Source: Actinomycetota bacterium
GTDB taxonomy: Bacteria; Actinomycetota; Thermoleophilia; Gaiellales; Gaiellaceae
DNA: 13,182 nucleotides
Assembly: GCA_013821525.1 (NCBI GenBank)
Contig: JACDGR010000052.1
Location: 1-13,182, forward strand
Direction of reading: 5' to 3'
This document shows, piece after piece, positions 7,276 through 13,182 of this stretch (the first letter of the stretch is position 1; the number at the start of each line of letters is the position of its first letter). Under the pieces are notes generated by a model that ran no database searches, was not told the DNA's origin, and saw nothing but the letters and a program-made list of their open reading frames with translations. The position numbers and the translations under genes were made by a program.

Positions 7276-7299
7276 CGAACCGAGACATGTCTCCGTTCG
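7276..7299. promoter_or_regulatory. 24-bp near-perfect palindrome, possible operator
   Basis: A perfect 12-bp core, GAGACATGTCTC (7282-7293), is flanked by one mismatched C/C pair and then CGAAC/GTTCG, so 11 of 12 pairs are symmetric. Its centre is about 100 bp upstream of the deoC ATG. As DNA it could bind a dimeric regulator of the deoC cluster. As RNA the stem would be short, with no T-tract, so a terminator for era is less likely. It may also be part of a dispersed intergenic repeat. Confidence 0.45.
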
Positions 7300-7306
7300 A
7301 CCCTGC

Positions 7307-7378
7307 AACCAGGTTCAGACCAGGTCGGTGGGCTGCAGCGCGCGCCGGAACCCCGGAACCAGGTTCAGACCAGGTCGG
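7307..7378. repeat. Two 22-bp direct repeats, 50-bp period
   Basis: Identical 22-bp copies lie at 7307-7328 and 7357-7378. Each contains two odd-length palindromes of the form RACCAGGTY (AACCAGGTT, then CA, then GACCAGGTC), 11 bp apart, which is about one helical turn. The block lies just beyond the 3' end of era and about 120-190 bp upstream of deoC. A diverged form of the same motif occurs in both arms of the inverted repeat at 849-1018. Regulator sites or a REP-like dispersed element both fit. Confidence 0.7.
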
Positions 7379-7393
7379 ACGGCATGGCTAGGG

Positions 7394-8260
7394 CTAGAGC
7401 CCGAGGCGCTCGAGCATCGTCTGGTTGCGACGCCACTTCGGTGCTGCCTTGACCTGCAGCTGCAGGTAGATCTCGTGGCCGACGAGCTGCTCGATGTGCG
7501 GTCGCGCATGGCGGCCAATCTCGCGCACCATCGTGCCGCCCTTCCCGATCAGGATCTGCTTCTGGCTCTCCGTCTCGGTGTAGACGCGCACATGCACGAG
7601 CTTCTCGTCCAGCTCGATCACCTCTGCGGTGACAGCGTGCGGCACCTCCTCCTTCGTCAACCGCAGCGCCTGCTCGCGGACGAGCTCGGCGATCCGAGCC
7701 TCGAGCGGCATGTCGGTGTCCATGCCTGCCGGGAAGAGCATCGGTCCTTCCGGGAGGAGCGTGATCAGATCGCCGCGCAGCTCGTCGATGCCATCGTCTG
7801 TCAGCGCGCTCACCGGATGCAGCGCGTGGAAGTCACCGAGCCGCGCCGCCTCCTTCATCTGCGTCGCGACGTGGCCGTGCTTGAGCCGGTCGATCTTGTT
7901 GACGACGATCACGACCGGTACGCCGATCGAGAACACCTTGCGGGCCACGAACTTGTCACCGGCGCCGATCCGGTCGCGCGCACTGACGACGAGCAGGATC
8001 GCATCGACGTCGTCGGCCGACATCGCCTCGTCGACCGTTTCCTGCATCCGCTCGGTCAGGGTGTCGATCGGGCGCTGCCAGCCCGGCAGATCGACGAGCA
8101 CGAGCTGCGCCTCGTCGGTCGTGTGCACGCCGCGGATCCTGCTGCGCGTTGTGTGCGGCTTGTCGGAGACGATCGCGACCTTGGTGCCGGCGAGCGCGTT
8201 GACGAGCGTCGACTTGCCGACGTTCGGCCGCCCGGCGACCGCGACGAAGCCGGATTTCAT
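7394..8260 (-). CDS. era: GTPase Era, 16S rRNA-binding ribosome assembly factor
   Basis: Binds the 3' end of 16S rRNA and assists 30S maturation. The 288 residues show the G domain followed by a KH domain: GRPNVGKS (10-17, G1/P-loop), TT in the G2 loop (37-38), DLPG (57-60, G3; DTPG in most Era proteins), NKID (121-124, G4), SAL (151-153, G5), and a KH domain with IGKGGTMVREIG (238-249). The C-terminus is short after the KH domain, which is normal. The ATG at 8260 overlaps the cdd TGA (ATGA). Upstream in-frame sequence is only the shadow of cdd. It is the last gene of the phoH-ybeY-dgkA-cdd-era block, a common arrangement in Gram-positive bacteria; recO, often next, is absent here. Confidence 0.97.
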   Translation of the reverse strand: MKSGFVAVAGRPNVGKSTLVNALAGTKVAIVSDKPHTTRSRIRGVHTTDEAQLVLVDLPGWQRPIDTLTERMQETVDEAMSADDVDAILLVVSARDRIGAGDKFVARKVFSIGVPVVIVVNKIDRLKHGHVATQMKEAARLGDFHALHPVSALTDDGIDELRGDLITLLPEGPMLFPAGMDTDMPLEARIAELVREQALRLTKEEVPHAVTAEVIELDEKLVHVRVYTETESQKQILIGKGGTMVREIGRHARPHIEQLVGHEIYLQLQVKAAPKWRRNQTMLERLGL

Positions 8261-8622
8261 TCGGGCAGGTTCCAGGTGTCCGGCAGCAATTCGGACGCCT
8301 GGCGAGTCCCGATCGAGCCGTCGTCGCGGCGGTAGGACACCTCGGGGATCCGCCACTCGTGCAGCCATTGGCGGCAGCCGCCGCACGGTGAGGCGCTGAT
8401 CCCGATCGCAACGACCTCACCCGGTCTGTACCCGGCCGTCGCGGCTGCCGAGAGCGCCGACTTCTCGGCGCAGATCGTCAGCGGGTAGGCCGCGTTCTCG
8501 ACGTTGACGCCCTCGAACTCGCGGCCGTCGTGCGTCCGCGCCACCGCGCCGACGTAGTACTTCGAGTACGGCGCGTACGCGCGCTTCGCCACCGCCTCCG
8601 CGCGTTCGACGAGCTCGCTCAT
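8257..8622 (-). CDS. cdd: Cytidine deaminase
   Basis: Deaminates cytidine and deoxycytidine to uridine and deoxyuridine in pyrimidine salvage. The 121 residues have the zinc site of the small tetrameric class: CAEKSAL with Cys51 and catalytic Glu53, and PCGGCRQ with Cys80 and Cys83. The substrate segment GVNVENAAY (38-46) is also present. Length is slightly under the usual 130. The ATG overlaps the upstream TGA, and the stop overlaps the era ATG, both as ATGA. Its deoxynucleoside products could ultimately supply deoxyribose-phosphate to the deoC cluster that lies downstream on the same strand; this link is functional inference. Confidence 0.95.
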   Translation of the reverse strand: MSELVERAEAVAKRAYAPYSKYYVGAVARTHDGREFEGVNVENAAYPLTICAEKSALSAAATAGYRPGEVVAIGISASPCGGCRQWLHEWRIPEVSYRRDDGSIGTRQASELLPDTWNLPE

Positions 8623-9335
8623 GAGAACACCTGGAAGACGACGAGGCTCGCGAGCGCGCCGACGATGCCGCCGTAGGCGACCTCGAGGGTCGAGTGGACT
8701 CCCGATTCGACGCGCGTCTGCGCGACGAGCAGCGCCATGATCAATGCGATCGAGGAGATCAGGAATCGGTGCCCCGAGTCGGCGACGTAGGTCGCGGCCA
8801 TCCACCCAGCGAACGCGAGCGCCGAGTGGCCAGACGGGATACCACCACGCAAAGGTGTTCCCCGTCCCGTATAGGCCTTGGTCGCGATCACGATGATGAT
8901 CGTGAGCACGAGCGCGACCAGCGTCAACTCGGCAGGCGCCTGGCGCAACCGCTCGAGCAGCGTTCCCGAGCGGTCTGCGACCTTGCCGGCGAACACCAGG
9001 TAGCCGACGAGCAGGGCGTTCACCGACGCGATCAGCACGGCGCCGGCGGCGATGTCCTTCGCGAGCTTCGCCATCGGGTCGAACGAGGTCGTCGCGATGT
9101 CGATCGCGGCCTCGATGCCGGTATTCAGCATCTCGGCGATCAGCACGAAGGTGATCGAGATGACGAGTGCGATCAACTCGAGCTTCGTCACGTTGACGAT
9201 CAGTGCCGCTACGAGAACGATGAACGCGACGCCGAAATGAATCCGCATGTTCCGTTGGGTACGGATCACGTGAATGATCCCCTCGAACGCGTAGTTGAAC
9301 GAGTCGAGGATCCCGGGCGCGCGGCGTGTGCTCAC
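8619..9335 (-). CDS. Fusion of DgkA-type lipid kinase and PAP2 phosphatase
   Basis: A 238-residue membrane protein. Residues 8-120 are a DgkA-family kinase: FNYAFEGIIHVIRTQRNMRIH, then the catalytic helix AEMLNTGIEAAID (67-79), and AKLAKDIAAGAVL (89-101), with about three transmembrane helices. In Gram-positive bacteria this family phosphorylates undecaprenol. Residues 135-238 are a PAP2 phosphatase: KAYTGRGTP (153-161) for motif 1, PSGHS (167-171) for motif 2, and TRVESGVHSTLE (207-218) for motif 3, within further helices. Motif 1 lacks the usual Arg before Pro (Thr instead), and motif 3 ends in Glu rather than Asp. The start is GTG, overlapping the ybeY TGA as GTGA. Kinase plus phosphatase in one chain suggests control of the undecaprenyl-phosphate carrier pool. 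Confidence 0.88.
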   Translation of the reverse strand: MSTRRAPGILDSFNYAFEGIIHVIRTQRNMRIHFGVAFIVLVAALIVNVTKLELIALVISITFVLIAEMLNTGIEAAIDIATTSFDPMAKLAKDIAAGAVLIASVNALLVGYLVFAGKVADRSGTLLERLRQAPAELTLVALVLTIIIVIATKAYTGRGTPLRGGIPSGHSALAFAGWMAATYVADSGHRFLISSIALIMALLVAQTRVESGVHSTLEVAYGGIVGALASLVVFQVFS

Positions 9336-9717
9336 CCTTCCACCCCTGCGAGCAGCGCTTCCTCTCGCGCTTCCATCTCGTCACCGTGGTCGTAGCCGAG
9401 CAGGTGCAGCAGCCCGTGGGTGAGCGGCCAACGCCACTCTGCGCCGACCACCTGGGGGCACAGCACCACGTCACCGAGCGCGCGCGGCACCCCGTCAGGC
9501 ACCTCGTCGCGGCCGTCGATCGGGAACGAGAGCACGTCGGTTACCTCGTCGATCCCGAGATGCTCACGTTTCAACGTGCGCATCTCTTCCTCGCCGACGA
9601 ACGCGATCCCGAGCTCACCGGCCGCGATTCCCTCCGCGCGCAGGACGCGCCCGGCGAGCTCGACCGCGCCGGGCTCGTCCACCTCGGCCCCACTCCGGTT
9701 CTCGACGTCGACCGCGA

Positions 9718-9721
<4 letters not shown>
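9332..9721 (-). CDS. ybeY: Endoribonuclease YbeY, rRNA maturation factor
   Basis: A metal-dependent single-strand endoribonuclease acting in 16S rRNA 3'-end processing and ribosome quality control. The 129 residues contain the zinc motif HGLLHLLGYDH (His102, His106, His112) and the conserved TDVLSFP (61-67). Length is typical for the shorter actinobacterial forms. The ATG overlaps the phoH TGA, and the TGA overlaps the GTG of the kinase-phosphatase gene. The phoH-ybeY-dgkA-cdd-era order is widely conserved and links it to Era in ribosome maturation. Confidence 0.97.
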
Positions 9722-11742
<2,021 letters not shown>

Positions 11743-11749
11743 AGATGCC

Positions 11750-11755
11750 AGTGTA
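11750..11755 (-). promoter_or_regulatory. Candidate -10 element for leaderless phoH block
   Basis: TACACT on the minus strand ends seven bases before the phoH ATG, leaving no room for a ribosome binding site. It is identical to the hexamer before deoC. Any -35 element would lie inside the MFS coding sequence; none is convincing. Confidence 0.5.
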
Positions 11756-11759
11756 GGTT
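11754..11759 (+). promoter_or_regulatory. Candidate -10 element for leaderless MFS gene
   Basis: TAGGTT on the plus strand ends six bases before the MFS ATG and shares two bases with the phoH -10 box on the other strand. There is no Shine-Dalgarno sequence in the 23-bp gap. The match to TAnnnT is acceptable but less distinctive than TACACT. Confidence 0.35.
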
Positions 11760-11765
11760 GCCTGT

Positions 11766-13178
11766 ATGGAACGGAAGTGGTGGACGCTCGTCGCTGTCTG
11801 CGTAGCGACCTTCATGCTGTTGCTCGACATCACGATCGTCAACGTGGCCCTGCCGGCGATCGAACGGGCGCTTCACGCCTCGTTCTCCGACCTCCAGTGG
11901 GTCGTGGACGCCTATGCGCTGGCGCTCGCCACCTGCGTGCTGACGGCCGGCTCGCTGGCCGATCTCTACGGGCGAAAACGACTGTTCATCACCGGGATCG
12001 TCCTCTTCACGATCGCCTCGGTCGCCTGTGGCCTCGCGAACGACGCACTCTTCCTGATCATCGCGCGCGGCGTGCAGGGAATCGGCGGTGCGATGATGTT
12101 CGCGACCGCCCTGGCGCTCCTCTCACAGGAGTTCCACGGCAAGGAGCGCGGCACCGCGTTCGGCCTTTGGGGCGCGACGATCGGCGCTGCCGTCGCCGTC
12201 GGCCCGCTCGCCGGCGGCATGCTCACCTCCTGGCTCTCCTGGCGCTGGATCTTCCTGGTCAATATCCCAATCGGCATCGGCGCTGTCGCACTCGCCGTCC
12301 GCGAGGTGCACGAGTCGAGCGATCCTGAGCACGGCCGCGTCGACCCAGTCGGTCTCGTGACCCTGGTCGGCGGCCTGCTCTGCCTGATCCTCGCGTTGAT
12401 CGAGGGCAACAACCGCGGCTGGACGAGCGCTCTGATCCTGGGGCTCGCAGCAGCCGCGGTCCTGCTGCTCGCCGCGTTCGTCGCCTCCCAGGCGCGCGGC
12501 GAGACGACGATGGTCGACCTCTCGCTCTTCAAGCGCCCCGCGTTCGTCGGCGCGCAGACGACCGCGTTCGCGATCTCGTCGTCGATGTTCGCGATGTTCC
12601 TGTACCTGACGCTCTACCTGCAGAACATTCTCGGGCTCTCCCCGCTCGGCACCGGGCTGCGCTTCCTGCCGCTGAGCCTCGTCTCGTTCTTTGCCGCACC
12701 AATCGCAGGGCGGCTCTCGGCGCGCATGCCGATCCGCGCGCTGCTCGGTGCCGGACTCGCGCTGAACGCGCTCGCGCTCTGGCTGATGAGTCGCGTCACG
12801 GTTCACTCGCACTGGACGGCGCTGCTTCCCGGCTTCATCCTCGGCGGCATCGGCATCGGCATGGTCAACGCGCCCCTTGCCTCGACCGCAGTGTCGACGG
12901 TGCGACAGGAACGTGCCGGCATGGCGTCCGGCATCAACAACACGTTCCGTCAGATCGGGATCGCGACGGGTATTGCCGCTCTCGGTGCGATCTTCGCCAG
13001 CAAGGTCGACCCCCGCGCGTTTGCGCCCCACCCGAGCGAGGCGGCGCGAGCCTCGTTCGTCTCGGGTCTGCACGAGATCCTGATCGTCGCAGCGATCGTC
13101 GCAGCGATCGGCGCCGTGCTCGCCGCCGCGCTCGTGCGTCGGCGGGACTTCGTCTCGTCAGGCCCGCAGCCGACCTGA
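11766..13178 (+). CDS. MFS drug exporter, DHA2 (EmrB/QacA, 14-TM) family
   Basis: A 470-residue inner-membrane proton-coupled exporter, complete in the window. Seen: motif D1 LDITIVNVALP (20-30), motif A GSLADLYGRKR (62-72) between helices 2 and 3, RGVQGIGGAMM (101-111), and the antiporter motif C, GATIGAAVAVGPLAGG (136-151), in helix 5. The repeated hydrophobic stretches and length fit 14 helices. The soluble tail RRRDFVSSGPQPT follows the last helix. Substrates of this family are usually lipophilic or cationic toxic compounds, but specificity is not readable. The ATG at 11766 is immediately preceded by a -10-like box. It is divergent from phoH, and no TetR- or MarR-type regulator lies next to it in the window. 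Confidence 0.93.
   Translation: MERKWWTLVAVCVATFMLLLDITIVNVALPAIERALHASFSDLQWVVDAYALALATCVLTAGSLADLYGRKRLFITGIVLFTIASVACGLANDALFLIIARGVQGIGGAMMFATALALLSQEFHGKERGTAFGLWGATIGAAVAVGPLAGGMLTSWLSWRWIFLVNIPIGIGAVALAVREVHESSDPEHGRVDPVGLVTLVGGLLCLILALIEGNNRGWTSALILGLAAAAVLLLAAFVASQARGETTMVDLSLFKRPAFVGAQTTAFAISSSMFAMFLYLTLYLQNILGLSPLGTGLRFLPLSLVSFFAAPIAGRLSARMPIRALLGAGLALNALALWLMSRVTVHSHWTALLPGFILGGIGIGMVNAPLASTAVSTVRQERAGMASGINNTFRQIGIATGIAALGAIFASKVDPRAFAPHPSEAARASFVSGLHEILIVAAIVAAIGAVLAAALVRRRDFVSSGPQPT
13081..13107 (+). repeat. Short tandem repeat in the MFS 3' coding region
   Basis: A 12-bp unit GATCGTCGCAGC occurs twice in tandem, with a partial third copy, encoding the alternating IVAAIVAAIGA stretch of the last transmembrane helix. 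The unit length is a multiple of three, so copy changes would not shift the frame. Confidence 0.6.
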
Positions 13179-13182
13179 GAAC

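Noticed and set aside
7307..7378. Two direct repeats of 22 bp separated by 28 bp resemble a minimal CRISPR array
   Set aside because: There are only two copies, the repeat consists of short RACCAGGTY palindromes with diverged versions elsewhere in the window, and there are no cas genes.
7391..7402. GGGC/GCCC mini-hairpin overlapping the era stop as a terminator
   Set aside because: The stem is only four pairs with no T-tract on the minus strand, so it is too weak to call.
8694..9395. Plus-strand open frame of 233 codons opposite dgkA/PAP2
   Set aside because: Its translation is dominated by Arg, Asp, Glu and His repeats typical of the complement of membrane-protein codons, and the minus strand encodes recognised domains.

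Overview
The window is high-GC bacterial DNA, packed with genes that overlap by a few bases. The gene families point to an actinobacterium: a PPi-type phosphofructokinase with a GGEDT signature, deoC followed by two aldehyde dehydrogenase-family genes, and genes with almost no 5' leader. I infer an environmental lineage, possibly class Thermoleophilia, but no rRNA or other decisive marker is present.

Layout. (1) 1-852, plus strand: the 3' part of a phosphofructokinase gene whose residues match the pyrophosphate-dependent type. (2) 849-1018: a 170-bp imperfect inverted repeat that fills the gap between two convergent genes and contains both stop codons. (3) 7185-1015, minus strand: a seven-gene cluster reading deoC, full-length aldehyde dehydrogenase, truncated aldehyde dehydrogenase-like protein, cupin, divergent indole-glycerol-phosphate-synthase-like protein, lipoprotein, and Tat-exported DyP-peroxidase-like protein. 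(4) 7186-7393: a 208-bp intergenic region with a near-perfect 24-bp palindrome and two 22-bp direct repeats. (5) 11742-7394, minus strand: a five-gene cluster reading phoH (with an intein), ybeY, dgkA-PAP2 fusion, cdd and era. Each junction is the same 4-base start/stop overlap. (6) 11766-13178, plus strand: a 14-TM MFS exporter, divergent from phoH across only 23 bp.

How the genes fit together. The deoC cluster looks like deoxyribose catabolism: the aldolase releases acetaldehyde and glyceraldehyde-3-phosphate, and the dehydrogenase oxidises the aldehyde. Cytidine deaminase in the next cluster, and a reversible PPi-phosphofructokinase across the convergent junction, fit nucleoside salvage feeding glycolysis, although nothing shows co-regulation. 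The phoH-ybeY-dgkA-cdd-era block is a conserved housekeeping neighbourhood for ribosome maturation and the cell envelope.

Most notable items: a probable class 3 (Ala1, W-C-T motif) LAGLIDADG intein just before the Walker B motif of PhoH; overlapping back-to-back -10 boxes for two apparently leaderless divergent genes; an IGPS-like protein that has lost the catalytic residues; a lipid kinase fused to a PAP2 phosphatase; and a related short repeat motif in both larger intergenic gaps.
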